Notes: generated from the letters alone by a model not told the origin. DNA of 64,000 nt from Rhodococcus sp. ARC_M5 (GCF_022810405.1 NZ_JALGQE010000007.1:62001-126000), one strand, 5' to 3'. Numbered from the stretch's first letter, positions 1 through 9,390 are shown. Made by a program: numbers and translations.

Positions 1-1581
1 AAGAAGGACGACAACCCGCTCAACGTGCGTGCCCGCATCGAGAACATCTACTCCAAGCAGGGGTTCGACAGCATCGACAAGGGCGACCTCCGCGGCCGCT
101 TCCGTTGGTGGGGCCTTTACACCCAGCGCGAACAGGGTTACGACGGCACCTTCACCGGTGACGACAACATCGACCTGCTCGAGGCCAAGTACTTCATGAT
201 GCGCATCCGCTGCGACGCGGGCGCACTGAACCTGGAGCAGCTGCGCGTCCTCGCCGGCATTTCCCAGGACTTCGGCCGCGACACCGCCGACCTCTCCGAT
301 CGGGAGAACGTCCAGTTCCACTGGATCGAGGTGGAGAACGTCCCCGAGATCTGGCGTCGCATCGAAGCGGTTGGCCTGAAGACCACCGAGGCATGCGGCG
401 ACTGCCCACGCGTGGTGCTCGGGTCCCCGCTCGCGGGCGAGGCGGTCGACGAGATTCTCGACCCCACCTCCGCCATCGACGAGATCGTCGAGCGCTACAT
501 CGGCAAGCCCGAGTACTCCAATCTGCCGCGCAAGTTCAAGACGGCGATCTCGGGCCTGCAGGACGTGGTGCACGAGGTCAACGATTGCGCATTCATCGGT
601 GTGAACCATCCCGAACACGGACCGGGGCTCGACCTCTGGGTCGGCGGCGGACTGTCCACCAACCCCATGCTGGCGCAGCGGGTCGGTGTCTGGATCCCGC
701 TCGACGAGGTGCCGGACGTGTGGGAAGGCGTCGTCTCGATCTTCCGTGACTACGGCTACCGTCGACTTCGTACCAAGGCGCGCCTGAAGTTCCTCATCAA
801 GGACTGGGGCATCGAGAAGTTCCGCCAGGTCCTCGAGGACGAGTACCTGCACCGCAAGCTCATCGACGGCCCGGCTCCCGAGAAGCCCGCTCGGCCCCGC
901 GATCACGTCGGGATCCAGAAGCTCAAGAACGGGCTCAACGCCGTCGGTGTCGCTCCCATCGCGGGTCGCGTCTCCGGCACCATCCTCGCCGCCGTCGCCG
1001 ACGCCGCCGAGAAGGCCGGGTCGGATCGCGTGCGGTTCACGCCGTACCAGAAGCTGATCGTCCTCGACGTTCCTGACGAGACGCTCGAGCAGTTGATCTC
1101 CGACCTCGATGCGCTGGGCCTACCGGCCCGGCCCTCGCACTGGCGCAAGAACCTGATGGCATGCAGCGGCATCGAGTTCTGCAAGCTCTCGTTCGCCGAA
1201 ACCCGCAAGCGTTCACAGGTTCTCGTACCGGAGCTCGAAGAGCGCCTGTCCGACATCAACAGTCGACTCGACGTTCCGATCACGATCAACATCAACGGCT
1301 GCCCCAACTCGTGCGCACGGTCGCAGATCGCCGACATCGGGTTCAAGGGTCTGCTGGTCGACGACGGGGCCGGGAATCAGATCGAGGGTTTCCAGGTTCA
1401 TCTCGGAGGCAGCCTCGGACTCGACAGTGCCTTCGGCCGAAAGTTGCGCCAGCACAAGGTCAACAGCTCCGAGCTGGGAGATTACATCGACAGAGTGGTG
1501 CGCAATTTCGACAAGCACCGCGAGGACGGCGAACGGTTCGCTCAATGGGCCGTGCGAGCAGACGAGGCGGATTTGCGATGA
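1..1581 (+). CDS. sirA: Ferredoxin-dependent sulfite reductase SirA, 5' end missing
   Basis: This enzyme reduces sulfite to sulfide in assimilatory sulfur metabolism, using ferredoxin, siroheme and a [4Fe-4S] cluster. The frame is open from the first base, so the true start lies left of the window; an internal GTG at 25 is not the start. The sequence is close to mycobacterial SirA along its length (RFRWWGLYTQREQGYDG near the start, EACGDCPRVVLGSPLAGE, GLSTNPMLAQRVG). The four cluster/siroheme cysteines are visible as CSGIEFC and NGCPNSC, at residues 380, 386, 426 and 430 counted from the codon at 25. It overlaps cysH by ATGA and so leads a translationally coupled run. A nitrite reductase of the same fold is the only real alternative; the cysH/cysDN neighbours argue for sulfite. 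Confidence 0.95.
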   Translation, partial: KKDDNPLNVRARIENIYSKQGFDSIDKGDLRGRFRWWGLYTQREQGYDGTFTGDDNIDLLEAKYFMMRIRCDAGALNLEQLRVLAGISQDFGRDTADLSDRENVQFHWIEVENVPEIWRRIEAVGLKTTEACGDCPRVVLGSPLAGEAVDEILDPTSAIDEIVERYIGKPEYSNLPRKFKTAISGLQDVVHEVNDCAFIGVNHPEHGPGLDLWVGGGLSTNPMLAQRVGVWIPLDEVPDVWEGVVSIFRDYGYRRLRTKARLKFLIKDWGIEKFRQVLEDEYLHRKLIDGPAPEKPARPRDHVGIQKLKNGLNAVGVAPIAGRVSGTILAAVADAAEKAGSDRVRFTPYQKLIVLDVPDETLEQLISDLDALGLPARPSHWRKNLMACSGIEFCKLSFAETRKRSQVLVPELEERLSDINSRLDVPITININGCPNSCARSQIADIGFKGLLVDDGAGNQIEGFQVHLGGSLGLDSAFGRKLRQHKVNSSELGDYIDRVVRNFDKHREDGERFAQWAVRADEADLR

Positions 1582-2288
1582 GTACCAGGCTGAATTTGAC
1601 GGTAGAGGAATTGAAGGACATCGCCGAGCGCGGTGCCCGCGAACTCGACGGGGCGAGCCCACTGGAGCTGTTGCAGTGGACCGAGGACAACTTCGGTAAC
1701 GACTTCATCGTTGCCTCCAACATGCAGGACGGGGTTCTCGTTCACCTCGCTGCACAGGTCCATCCCGGCGTGGACGTGTTGTTCCTCGACACCGGCTACC
1801 ACTTCGCCGAGACCATCGGAACGCGCGACGCCGTCGAGGCGGTCTACGGCGTGCACGTGGTCAACGCCCGCGCCGAGAAGACTGTGGCGGAACAGGATTC
1901 GATCGAGGGCAAGGACCTGTTCGCCCGCGAGCCCAACCGGTGCTGCGCGATGCGCAAGGTCGCCCCTCTGAAGAAGGAACTGGCGAACTACAGCGCCTGG
2001 GTCACCGGCATCCGGCGGGTCGAAGCACCCACGCGTGCCAACGCCCCGCTCATCTCGTTCGACGACGCCTTCGGCCTGGTGAAGATCAACCCGATCGCAC
2101 CGTGGTCGGACGAGGAGATGCAGGCCTACATCGACGAACATTCGATTCTGGTCAATCCCCTCGTCGACGAGGGCTATCCGTCCATCGGGTGCGCGCCGTG
2201 CACCGTCAAACCTGCCCCCGGAGCCGACCCGCGTAGCGGTCGTTGGGCCGGTAAGGCCAAGACCGAATGTGGGTTGCACGCCTCATGA
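1578..2288 (+). CDS. cysH: Adenylylsulfate (APS) reductase CysH
   Basis: This is a 236-residue thioredoxin-dependent reductase that converts activated sulfate to sulfite. It shows the cysteine pattern of the Fe-S cluster APS reductases: NRCCAMRK in the middle, GCAPCTV near residue 210, and the C-terminal catalytic KTECGLH. This indicates APS rather than PAPS as substrate, consistent with a CysN that lacks a fused APS-kinase domain downstream. The ATG at 1578 was chosen because it overlaps the sirA stop (ATGA). The gene is also coupled to cysD at its end by an ATGA overlap. Confidence 0.95.
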   Translation: MSTRLNLTVEELKDIAERGARELDGASPLELLQWTEDNFGNDFIVASNMQDGVLVHLAAQVHPGVDVLFLDTGYHFAETIGTRDAVEAVYGVHVVNARAEKTVAEQDSIEGKDLFAREPNRCCAMRKVAPLKKELANYSAWVTGIRRVEAPTRANAPLISFDDAFGLVKINPIAPWSDEEMQAYIDEHSILVNPLVDEGYPSIGCAPCTVKPAPGADPRSGRWAGKAKTECGLHAS

Positions 2289-3229
2289 CACTCGACCTCA
2301 CCTCGGCGACCGTCGGTCGAACCCATCTCGACGCAGATCGGTTCGACACCCTCGACGCACTCGAATCCGAGGCCATCCACATCTTCCGCGAGGTGGCGGG
2401 CGAGTTCGAGCGCCCCGTCATCCTGTTCTCCGGCGGCAAGGACTCGACAGTCCTGCTGCACCTGGCGATCAAGGCCTTCTGGCCCGCTCCCCTGCCGTTC
2501 GCACTGCTCCACGTCGACACCGGCCACAACCTGCAGGAGGTGCTGGACTTCCGCGATCACGTGGTCGCGAAGTACAACCTGCGCCTGCACGTGGCCAGCG
2601 TCGAGGAGTACCTCGCCGACGGACGCCTCACCGAGCGCCCCGACGGCATCCGCAACCCGCTGCAGACCGTGCCGCTTCTCGACGCGATCTCCGAGAATCG
2701 GTTCGACGCCGTCTTCGGCGGTGCCCGACGCGACGAGGAACGCGCCCGCGCCAAGGAGCGGATCTTCTCGCTACGCAATGCCTTCGGTCAGTGGGAGCCC
2801 AAGAAGCAGCGCCCCGAGCTGTGGAACCTGTACAACGGCAAGCATTCCCCCGGTGAGCAGGTGCGGGTGTTCCCGCTCAGCAACTTCACCGAACTCGACA
2901 TCTGGCGTTACATCGCCCGTGACGACGTGGAACTGGCGAGCATCTACTACGCCCATCAGCGTCCCGTCTACCAGCGTGACGGCATGTGGATGACGCCAGG
3001 AGTGTGGGGCGGACCGGCCGAGAACGAGGAACTGCAGACCTTGTCGGTGCGCTACCGCACCGTCGGCGACGGATCCACCACCGGCGCAGTCCTGTCCGAG
3101 GCCGCTGACAACCAGGCGATCCTTGCCGAGGTGGCCGCGTCACGGCTGACCGAACGCGGAGCCACCCGCGGCGACGACCGCGTCTCCGAGGCTGCCATGG
3201 AAGACCGCAAACGAGAAGGATACTTCTGA
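2285..3229 (+). CDS. cysD: Sulfate adenylyltransferase small subunit CysD
   Basis: CysD is the catalytic subunit of ATP sulfurylase, forming APS from ATP and sulfate together with the GTPase CysN. The 314-residue protein has the PP-loop SGGKDSTVLL near residue 47, and the conserved FGGARRDEERARAKER and FPLSNFTELDIWRYI blocks. The start at 2285 gives an ATGA overlap with cysH; an ATG 18 bases upstream in the same frame would intrude into cysH and is less likely. It ends in a TGATG overlap with cysN. Confidence 0.95.
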   Translation: MTLDLTSATVGRTHLDADRFDTLDALESEAIHIFREVAGEFERPVILFSGGKDSTVLLHLAIKAFWPAPLPFALLHVDTGHNLQEVLDFRDHVVAKYNLRLHVASVEEYLADGRLTERPDGIRNPLQTVPLLDAISENRFDAVFGGARRDEERARAKERIFSLRNAFGQWEPKKQRPELWNLYNGKHSPGEQVRVFPLSNFTELDIWRYIARDDVELASIYYAHQRPVYQRDGMWMTPGVWGGPAENEELQTLSVRYRTVGDGSTTGAVLSEAADNQAILAEVAASRLTERGATRGDDRVSEAAMEDRKREGYF

Positions 3230-4533
3230 TGAGCAGCACGGGAACTCAACTCCTTCGCCTCGCCACCGCAGGTAGCGTCGACGACGGCAAGTCGACCCTC
3301 GTCGGACGCCTGTTGTACGACACCAAATCGGTTCTGGCAGACCAGATCGACGCAGTCACTCGGGCGTCGGTGGACAAGGGACTGGCCACACCGGACCTGT
3401 CGCTGCTCGTCGACGGCCTACGCGCCGAACGCGAACAGGGCATCACCATCGACGTGGCCTACCGCTACTTCGCGACGCCGCACCGCTCCTTCGTGCTGGC
3501 CGATACTCCCGGCCACGTGCAGTACACCCGCAACACCGTCTCCGGAGCGTCGACGGCTCAGCTCGTCATCCTGCTGGTCGATGCCCGCAAGGGTGTCATC
3601 ACCCAAACTCGAAGGCACGCAGCGGTTCTCGCCCTGCTCGGTGTTCCACGCCTGGTGCTCGCGGTCAACAAGATCGATCTGGTCGAGGACCCCGCAACGG
3701 TGTTCGCCGAGATCTCGGCCGAGTTCAACTCGCTGACCACCTCACTCGGCTGGTCCAGCGAGGACGTCATCGAAATCCCGGTGTCCGCACTGCACGGCGA
3801 CAACGTCGCGGTGAAGTCCGACAAGACTCCGTACTACGACGGCCCCACCCTCATCGAGCACCTCGAGTCGGTCCCGGTGGACGCCGAACCGCATCGGGTC
3901 GGTCTGCGATTCCCCGTGCAGTACGTGATCCGTCCGCGCACAGCAGACTTCCCGGACTATCGCGGATATGCCGGCCAGGTAGCAGCAGGCACCGTCGACG
4001 TCGGCGACGAGGTCGTCATCCTGCCTTCCGGCACTCGGACCACCATCGAGCGCATCGACACCGCCGACGGGGAACTGCGCACGGCCCACGCCGGACGCAG
4101 CGTCACCCTCGTGCTCGCCGACGACGTCGACGTCTCGCGCGGCGATACCATCGCCTCACCGCAGGACGCACCCGAACCGATCGGCGACTTCGAAGCCACG
4201 GTGTGCTGGCTCGCCGAGAAGCCGCTTCGCCCCGGCGCTCGCCTACTGCTCAAGCACGGCACGCGCACCACCCAGGCCATCGTCGGGACACTGATCGAGC
4301 GGTTCGACGAGCAGGAGCTCACTGCACAGGAAGGGCCGGAATCGTTGGAGCTCAACGAGATCGGTCGAATCTCCGTGCGCGTGGCAGAACCCATCGTGGC
4401 AGACGACTACGCCGTCAACCGGCACACGGGCAGCTTCCTGCTGATCGATCCGGCCGGCGGCAACACGCTGGCTGCCGGGCTCGTGGGCAACGCCCTGGCT
4501 GCCGTCGAACTGGGGTCGGCAGTTCCGGCGTGA
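3229..4533 (+). CDS. cysN: Sulfate adenylyltransferase large subunit CysN (GTPase)
   Basis: CysN is the regulatory GTPase of ATP sulfurylase. At 434 residues it is a stand-alone CysN, without the C-terminal APS-kinase (CysC) domain found in mycobacterial CysNC. G-domain motifs are clear: AGSVDDGKSTLVGRLL (G1), REQGITIDVAYRYF (G2 region), DTPGHVQYTRN (G3) and AVNKIDLV (G4), followed by two beta-barrel domains. The missing kinase domain fits the APS-type CysH two genes upstream, which needs no PAPS. Its start overlaps the cysD stop (TGATG) and its stop overlaps the next start (GTGA). Confidence 0.95.
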   Translation: MSSTGTQLLRLATAGSVDDGKSTLVGRLLYDTKSVLADQIDAVTRASVDKGLATPDLSLLVDGLRAEREQGITIDVAYRYFATPHRSFVLADTPGHVQYTRNTVSGASTAQLVILLVDARKGVITQTRRHAAVLALLGVPRLVLAVNKIDLVEDPATVFAEISAEFNSLTTSLGWSSEDVIEIPVSALHGDNVAVKSDKTPYYDGPTLIEHLESVPVDAEPHRVGLRFPVQYVIRPRTADFPDYRGYAGQVAAGTVDVGDEVVILPSGTRTTIERIDTADGELRTAHAGRSVTLVLADDVDVSRGDTIASPQDAPEPIGDFEATVCWLAEKPLRPGARLLLKHGTRTTQAIVGTLIERFDEQELTAQEGPESLELNEIGRISVRVAEPIVADDYAVNRHTGSFLLIDPAGGNTLAAGLVGNALAAVELGSAVPA

Positions 4534-5366
4534 GCGCACTGATCGCGGTTGCTCACGGCAGCCGTGACCCGCGCTCGGGTGCGATGATCCACCGCGCCGT
4601 CGACGTCCTGCGTCGACGGCGTCCGGATCTGGAGGTGCGCGTCGCATTTCTGGATCTCACCGAACCGGGCGTCGAGCAGGTCGTCGAACAATTGACCGCC
4701 GCCGGCCATGAACGCGTCGTCGCAGTCCCGATGTTGCTGGGCAAAGCTTTTCACGCGAAGGTCGATCTGCCCGCGCTGCTGGACTCAGCCCGAACGAGGC
4801 ACCCGCGGGTATCGATCGTGCAGGCCGACGTCCTCGGAGACGACACTCTCCTCATCGACGCAGTCCGCGACCGCATCACCGATACCGGTGCAGCGCTGAA
4901 CGATCCGACGGTCGGAATCGCGCTTGCGGCGGTTGGCTCCTCGGTGGCACCGGCGAATCAGCGCACTCGTGTGATCGCGGAGAAGCTACTGGCCGGAACA
5001 GGCTGGGCCGGTGCGGTCACCTGCTTTGCGACATCGGTCTCCCCATCCCCCACCGATGCGGTCACACAGCTGCGCTCGATGGGAGCCGACCGCATCGTCG
5101 TTGCACCCTGGTTCTTGGCCCCGGGATTGCTCACCGACAGGATCGAGGCGTCGGTGGCAGGCCTACCGAACGTGGTGCATGCGGAGGTCATCGGAGCACA
5201 TCCGGCGCTGGCCGATCTGGTGTCGCGGCGCTACGATTCCGCGGTCTCAATGGGTCGTTCCGCAGGCTCCACTCCTGCGGCACGAGCCGTGGCGACGCAG
5301 GAGCCGAACGCGCTACCGCACCGGTTCATCGAACCTGTGCTGCAGCAATCGCATCGGGATCGCTAG
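4530..5366 (+). CDS. CbiX/SirB-type sirohydrochlorin chelatase
   Basis: The product is a 278-residue protein of the CbiX/SirB chelatase family. Such enzymes insert Fe or Co into sirohydrochlorin, and its place in the sulfite-reductase operon suggests siroheme supply for SirA. Two related halves are visible, starting [15 protein letters not shown] and [16 protein letters not shown], with conserved [16 protein letters not shown] and [16 protein letters not shown]. The GTG start at 4530 overlaps the cysN stop. Recognisable family sequence stops around residue 240 ([13 protein letters not shown]). It is followed by the dispersed repeat peptide GRSAGSTPA (residues 242-250) and a tail of about 28 residues whose coding DNA overlaps the 3' end of convergent cysA by 41 bp. 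The tail may be a by-product of repeat insertion. Confidence 0.88.
   Translation: MSALIAVAHGSRDPRSGAMIHRAVDVLRRRRPDLEVRVAFLDLTEPGVEQVVEQLTAAGHERVVAVPMLLGKAFHAKVDLPALLDSARTRHPRVSIVQADVLGDDTLLIDAVRDRITDTGAALNDPTVGIALAAVGSSVAPANQRTRVIAEKLLAGTGWAGAVTCFATSVSPSPTDAVTQLRSMGADRIVVAPWFLAPGLLTDRIEASVAGLPNVVHAEVIGAHPALADLVSRRYDSAVSMGRSAGSTPAARAVATQEPNALPHRFIEPVLQQSHRDR
5253..5278 (+). repeat. Dispersed RSAGSTPA repeat, copy in the chelatase gene
   Basis: This is one copy of a roughly 27-bp repeat found at three places in the window. Read on the coding strand it encodes GRSAGSTPA. Here its core is a perfect inverted repeat, CCGCAGG - 7 nt - CCTGCGG (5260-5280), able to form a 7-bp hairpin. It sits just past the recognisable chelatase domain. 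Confidence 0.85.
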
Positions 5367-6381
5367 CGTCTGCAATTTTCGGCACCCGAGTCGCTCGCGC
5401 GTACACAGTCTCGCCCTCGCGGAGACCGAGTGCCTCACTGTCACCGCGGGTGATCTGCGCCGCGAACAGTTCGCCGGTGGCCGCGTTCTTCATTTCGACC
5501 TTCACCTCGAAGCCGAGGTGCACCACGCGCTCGACGACGGCGCGCGTGACACCGGCCGATTCGGCCGTCCCGCTGGCCTGGGCCTGCGCCAACGACGGGT
5601 CGCGTCCGACGCGAATGTCGTGCGGGCGCACGAGAAGTCCGTTCAGTTTCGCAACCTGGCCCAGGAAGGACATCACGAAGTTGTTGGCCGGGCGATCGTA
5701 GAGATCTTCCGGGCTGCCGACCTGCTCGATACGGCCCTTGTTGAGGACCGCAATCCTGTCCGCGACGTCGAGCGCTTCCTCCTGATCGTGGGTCACCAGC
5801 ACGGTCGTGACGTGCACCTCGTCGTGCAGTCGGCGGAGCCACGTCCGCAGATCGGCACGCACCTTGGCGTCGAGCGCACCGAAGGGCTCGTCGAGCAGCA
5901 GCACCTGCGGGTCGACGGCGAGGGCACGGGCCAACGCCATGCGCTGACGCTGTCCACCGGACAGCTGCGCCGGGTAGCGGCCCTGAAATCCGGCAAGCCC
6001 GACGATCTCGAGCAACTCGTCGACCTTCTTGGCGATCTCCGCCTTGGGACGCTTCCGAATCTGCAGGCCGAAGGCGACATTGTCGCGCACCGTCAGGTGT
6101 TTGAACGCAGCGTAGTGCTGGAAGACGAACCCGATCTCACGGCGCTGCGGGCTGACCCACGTCACGTCCTGGCCGGCGAGCACAACACGTCCGGAATCGA
6201 GTTGCTCGAGCCCGGCGATGGAGCGCAGCAGTGTCGACTTGCCCGAGCCACTCGGTCCCAACAGCGCCGTCAACGATCCCTTGGGAATGTCGATGCTGAC
6301 ATCGTCGAGGGCGGCGAAGTCGCCGTAGTGCTTGTTGGCACCGACGACGGAGATCTCGATCTCGGGGGGTGTCTCGGTCAT
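5326..6381 (-). CDS. cysA: Sulfate ABC transporter ATPase CysA
   Basis: CysA is the ATP-hydrolysing subunit of the sulfate/thiosulfate importer, acting on the inner face of the membrane with CysT and CysW. The 351-residue protein has Walker [10 protein letters not shown], the signature [16 protein letters not shown], Walker [13 protein letters not shown] and the H-loop VTHDQEEA, then a TOBE-type C-terminal regulatory domain. ATG at 6381 is used because it shares one base with the cysW stop (TAATG). The reading frame stays open far upstream inside cysW, but that extension is a shadow. The 3' end overlaps the convergent chelatase gene. Confidence 0.95.
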   Translation of the reverse strand: MTETPPEIEISVVGANKHYGDFAALDDVSIDIPKGSLTALLGPSGSGKSTLLRSIAGLEQLDSGRVVLAGQDVTWVSPQRREIGFVFQHYAAFKHLTVRDNVAFGLQIRKRPKAEIAKKVDELLEIVGLAGFQGRYPAQLSGGQRQRMALARALAVDPQVLLLDEPFGALDAKVRADLRTWLRRLHDEVHVTTVLVTHDQEEALDVADRIAVLNKGRIEQVGSPEDLYDRPANNFVMSFLGQVAKLNGLLVRPHDIRVGRDPSLAQAQASGTAESAGVTRAVVERVVHLGFEVKVEMKNAATGELFAAQITRGDSEALGLREGETVYARATRVPKIADASDPDAIAAAQVR

Positions 6382-7181
6382 TACTTCGTCCTCTTCTTGT
6401 CGAGGGCAGTCATCAACAGCAGCACGATGACGGCGATCCCCATCAGCAGTGTGGACGCGGCGTACGCGCCCTGTTGATTGAAGTCCTCGTACCGTGTGTT
6501 GACCAGCAGCGTGAGTGTCTGGGAGATGCCGGGCAGGTTGGTCGAGACCATGATCACGGCACCGAACTCGCCGAGCGATCGCGCGACGGTCAGAACCACC
6601 CCGTAGGTCAGACCCCATCGGATCGCCGGGAGGGTGATGCGCCAGAAGGTCTGCCACGACGAAGCACCGAGCGTCGAGGCGGCCTCTTCCTGCTCTTCTC
6701 CGATTTCGTACAGCACCGGTTCGACCTCGCGTACGACGAACGGCAGGGTGACGAAAATCGTCGCGATGACCATACCGGGGAGCGCGAAGATGACCGTGAA
6801 GCCGAGGCTTTCGACCCCGCCGAACCATCCGTTGGCTCCCCACAGAAGGATCAGCGCGACGCCGGTGATGATGGGCGACACCGCGAAGGGCAGATCCACG
6901 ATGGCTTCGAGCACACCCTTGCCACGGAACCGTCCGCGCACGAGCGCGAGGGCGGTGACCACACCGAACACGATGTTGATCGGAACCACGATCGCGACGA
7001 TCAACAACGACAGCTGCAGTGCCGACTGCGCGGCCGGGGTAGTGATCTGTTCCCAGAACGTGACGATCCCGTCCTCGAACGTGCGGAACAGGATGGTGCC
7101 GAGCGGAAAGAGCACCAAAACGGCGAGGTACAGCAGAGCGACGGTACGCAGTGTCAGTTTGATCGGCAGTCCGATTTTCAC
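6381..7181 (-). CDS. cysW: Sulfate ABC transporter permease CysW
   Basis: This is one of the two membrane permeases of the sulfate importer. It has 266 residues with about six hydrophobic spans and the cytoplasmic EAA loop ([24 protein letters not shown]) that docks on CysA. A GTG start at 7181 overlaps the cysT stop (GTGA), so translation is coupled through the transporter operon. Confidence 0.94.
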   Translation of the reverse strand: MKIGLPIKLTLRTVALLYLAVLVLFPLGTILFRTFEDGIVTFWEQITTPAAQSALQLSLLIVAIVVPINIVFGVVTALALVRGRFRGKGVLEAIVDLPFAVSPIITGVALILLWGANGWFGGVESLGFTVIFALPGMVIATIFVTLPFVVREVEPVLYEIGEEQEEAASTLGASSWQTFWRITLPAIRWGLTYGVVLTVARSLGEFGAVIMVSTNLPGISQTLTLLVNTRYEDFNQQGAYAASTLLMGIAVIVLLLMTALDKKRTK

Positions 7182-8071
7182 GAGATCTGCTCCTCACGTC
7201 GGGCCAGTCGATTGCCCGCCACGCGAAGCACGAACAGCATCGCGAACGCGATCGCGAGCAGCACCACGGAGATCGCCGCGGCATCGGTGGTTCGGTCGTA
7301 TTCGATGAGCTCACGGATGTACTGCGACGCGACCTGCGTGTCGTTGGGGATGTTGCCGCCGATGAGCACCACCGATCCGAATTCGCCGATGGCCCGAGCG
7401 AAGGCGAGGCCGCCACCGCTGAGAATCGCCGGCAGCAGCACGGGCAGGACGATGCGACGAAAGATGGTCCAGTTGTTCGCGCCGAGCGACGCTGCGGCCT
7501 CCTCGACGTCCTTGTCGAGTTCGATCAGCACCGGCTGCACCGCGCGCACAACGAACGGCAGCGTGACGAACAGCAATGCGACTATCACCGCAGGCTTGGT
7601 TGCGTTGAACACCAACCCGATCGGACTCGCCGGACCGTAGAGCGACAGCAGCACCAGGCTGGCCACGATGGTCGGCAGTGCGAACGGTAGATCGATCAAC
7701 GCATTGACGAAACGCTTGCCCGGAAACTCGTCACGCACCAGGACCCACGCGATCAGCGTGCCGAGAAAGAGGTTCACCACCGCTGCGGCGATGGACACCT
7801 GCAGTGTCACCTTGAACGTGGCCACTGCGCGTTCCTCGGTGACCGCGTTCCAGAAGCCGACGAAACCGTCGTCGAAGGACTGAACCGTCAATGCGGCCAA
7901 CGGAAGCAGCACGATGACACTGAGCCACAACACGGCGACACCCAGGCCGAGTGGACCCACCGATCCCGGGCCGCGAAACTTCCGGCCTTCCCGCCCAGCA
8001 CGAAATCGAGGCGTCGTGCTGGGCAGGGCACCCGACTGCGCCGGTGCCGGTTCACTGTTCGATACGGACAT
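7178..8071 (-). CDS. cysT: Sulfate ABC transporter permease CysT
   Basis: This is the second permease of the sulfate importer: 297 residues, a hydrophilic N-terminus of about 45 residues, then six or so membrane spans and an EAA loop ([17 protein letters not shown]). ATG at 8071 begins three bases after the stop of the binding-protein gene. An upstream in-frame start would run back into that gene and was rejected. Confidence 0.94.
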   Translation of the reverse strand: MSVSNSEPAPAQSGALPSTTPRFRAGREGRKFRGPGSVGPLGLGVAVLWLSVIVLLPLAALTVQSFDDGFVGFWNAVTEERAVATFKVTLQVSIAAAVVNLFLGTLIAWVLVRDEFPGKRFVNALIDLPFALPTIVASLVLLSLYGPASPIGLVFNATKPAVIVALLFVTLPFVVRAVQPVLIELDKDVEEAAASLGANNWTIFRRIVLPVLLPAILSGGGLAFARAIGEFGSVVLIGGNIPNDTQVASQYIRELIEYDRTTDAAAISVVLLAIAFAMLFVLRVAGNRLARREEQIS

Positions 8072-8073
8072 CT

Positions 8074-9096
8074 CTACCGAGTGCTCTCTTGGTAGATCGT
8101 GGCAATGGCACCGTTGTCGCCGAACAGGTCCGCGTCCACCTGGGTCCAACCGCCGAGATCGTCGATCGTGTACAGCTTTTCGGGGGTGAAGAACGTGTCG
8201 GAGTACTCCGACGCGATATCCGGGTTCGTCGGCCGGAAGCCGGACTCGGCCCAGATCCTCTGCCCCTCGTCGGAGTAGAGGAAATCGTTGAGAGCATTGG
8301 CGCGATCGAGATTGGCGCTGTCGTTGATCACTGCCACCGGATTGTCGATGCGGAACGTGACAGGAACGTCGACGTGCTCCACTTCCTGTCCTTGTTCCTC
8401 GATCAGGAGCGCTTCGTTCTCGTAGCTGAGCAACGCGTCACCCTGCCCCTGCAGGAAGGCTTCGGTTGCGGCGCGGCCGGATTCGGGCTGAACCGGGAAG
8501 TGATCGGCGACGAGTGCGCGAACGAAGTCGAGACCGGCCTGCTTGTCTTGCCCGCCGTTGCTCTTCGCCGCGTAGGGCGCGAGCAGATTCCACTTGGCCG
8601 AACCGGAGCTGAGCGGGCTGGGGCTGATCACCTGAACGCCCGGCTCGAGCAAGTCGTCCCAGGTGCGAATATTCTTGGGATTGCCCTCGCGCACGACGAT
8701 GGTCACGACGGACCCGAACGGCACTCCGGCGTAGGCATTCCGGTTCCAGTCCTCGTCGACCTTGCCTGCGGTGACCAGTCTCGTGATATCCGGTTCGACC
8801 GAGAAGTTGACGATGTCTGCGGGTGCACCGTCGACGACCTTGCGCGACTGGTTGCCGGATGGGCCGTAGTCGGCGTTGATCGCCGTTCCGTCGCCGTCCT
8901 CGGTTGCCGCGAAGGCCGAACCGATTGCGTCCCAACCGTTCTTCGGGACGGCGTAGCTCACGAGGGTCAGCGCGGGCCCGCTCGCGGTGTCCGGCTCACC
9001 GCCGACGACGTCACTGGATCCACCGTTGCAAGCAGTGAGGACAAGGGCTCCCACAGCCGCGAACGTGGTCAGCAGGGAGCGAGAGCTGTGCCTCAT
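8074..9096 (-). CDS. subI: Sulfate-binding lipoprotein (SubI/CysP type)
   Basis: This is the extracytoplasmic solute-binding subunit that feeds sulfate to CysTWA. From ATG 9096 it is 340 residues with a lipoprotein signal peptide: positively charged start, hydrophobic stretch, lipobox LTAC, then a Gly/Ser spacer. The family's ALTLVSYAVPKNGWDAI and binding segments (PADIVNFSVEPDITRLV, SPSPLSSGSAKWNLLAPY) are present. A Shine-Dalgarno-like AAAGG precedes ATG 9096; ATG 9114 lies six codons upstream without one. The gene is first of subI-cysT-cysW-cysA and is preceded by a roughly 200-nt leader and a Cys-rich leader ORF. Confidence 0.93.
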   Translation of the reverse strand: MRHSSRSLLTTFAAVGALVLTACNGGSSDVVGGEPDTASGPALTLVSYAVPKNGWDAIGSAFAATEDGDGTAINADYGPSGNQSRKVVDGAPADIVNFSVEPDITRLVTAGKVDEDWNRNAYAGVPFGSVVTIVVREGNPKNIRTWDDLLEPGVQVISPSPLSSGSAKWNLLAPYAAKSNGGQDKQAGLDFVRALVADHFPVQPESGRAATEAFLQGQGDALLSYENEALLIEEQGQEVEHVDVPVTFRIDNPVAVINDSANLDRANALNDFLYSDEGQRIWAESGFRPTNPDIASEYSDTFFTPEKLYTIDDLGGWTQVDADLFGDNGAIATIYQESTR

Positions 9097-9143
9097 CGAG
9101 AGAAGGCCTTTCATGACGGTATGCACTGTGTACGAGCCGGGCA

Positions 9144-9162
9144 GAGTCGAGACTCCCGAGTC
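9144..9162 (-). promoter_or_regulatory. Mutually exclusive hairpin segments in subI leader RNA
   Basis: Between the leader-ORF stop and subI, the minus strand reads GACTC-GG-GAGTC-TC-GACTC. The central GAGTC can pair perfectly with either flanking GACTC, giving two incompatible small hairpins. A separate 6-bp hairpin (GGCCAC-4 nt-GTGGCC) lies just upstream. This is the kind of switchable pairing seen in attenuators, but no structure was computed. Confidence 0.35.
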
Positions 9163-9293
9163 GAACCGGGCCACTGCCGTGGCCGCGCGTCATCGCGGGA
9201 CCATCGTGCGCGGCAAGAAGAACGTCGTGAACTGTCGCAGCGCGGTTGTGCGCGACGGCCACGATCGACGAACCGATTCGACGAAGGAAAGAA

Positions 9294-9383
9294 TCAACAA
9301 CAGTCGATGTCGGCGACTGCCAGCATGCCGACAGCAATCAACGCCAACTGGTGGCGGACGCAGTACTCGGCGGCAGAAGACAC
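9294..9383 (-). CDS. Putative leaderless cysteine leader peptide (29 aa)
   Basis: This is a very short ORF beginning GTG at 9383 and ending with two cysteine codons directly before TGA (peptide end ADIDCC); a further Cys lies at position 8. A TAGATT -10 element ends exactly 7 nt before the GTG, so the transcript should start at the GTG, giving a leaderless ORF. Leaderless short ORFs ending in cysteine runs upstream of cysteine/sulfur operons are known attenuators in mycobacteria. Placement before the sulfate importer fits: ribosome stalling at the Cys codons under cysteine shortage would alter the leader fold. The role is inferred; the ORF, promoter spacing and Cys-Cys-stop are seen directly. 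Confidence 0.6.
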   Translation of the reverse strand: MSSAAEYCVRHQLALIAVGMLAVADIDCC

Positions 9384-9390
9384 GGTCAGA

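Noticed and set aside
5326..7416. 696-codon frame suggesting an extended CysA
   Set aside because: The extension is another frame of cysW; ATG 6381 with a TAATG junction is the true start.
9011..9337. 108-codon minus-strand ORF in the subI leader
   Set aside because: Starts with TTG, overlaps subI in another frame and has no ribosome site; the in-phase Cys leader ORF explains the region better.
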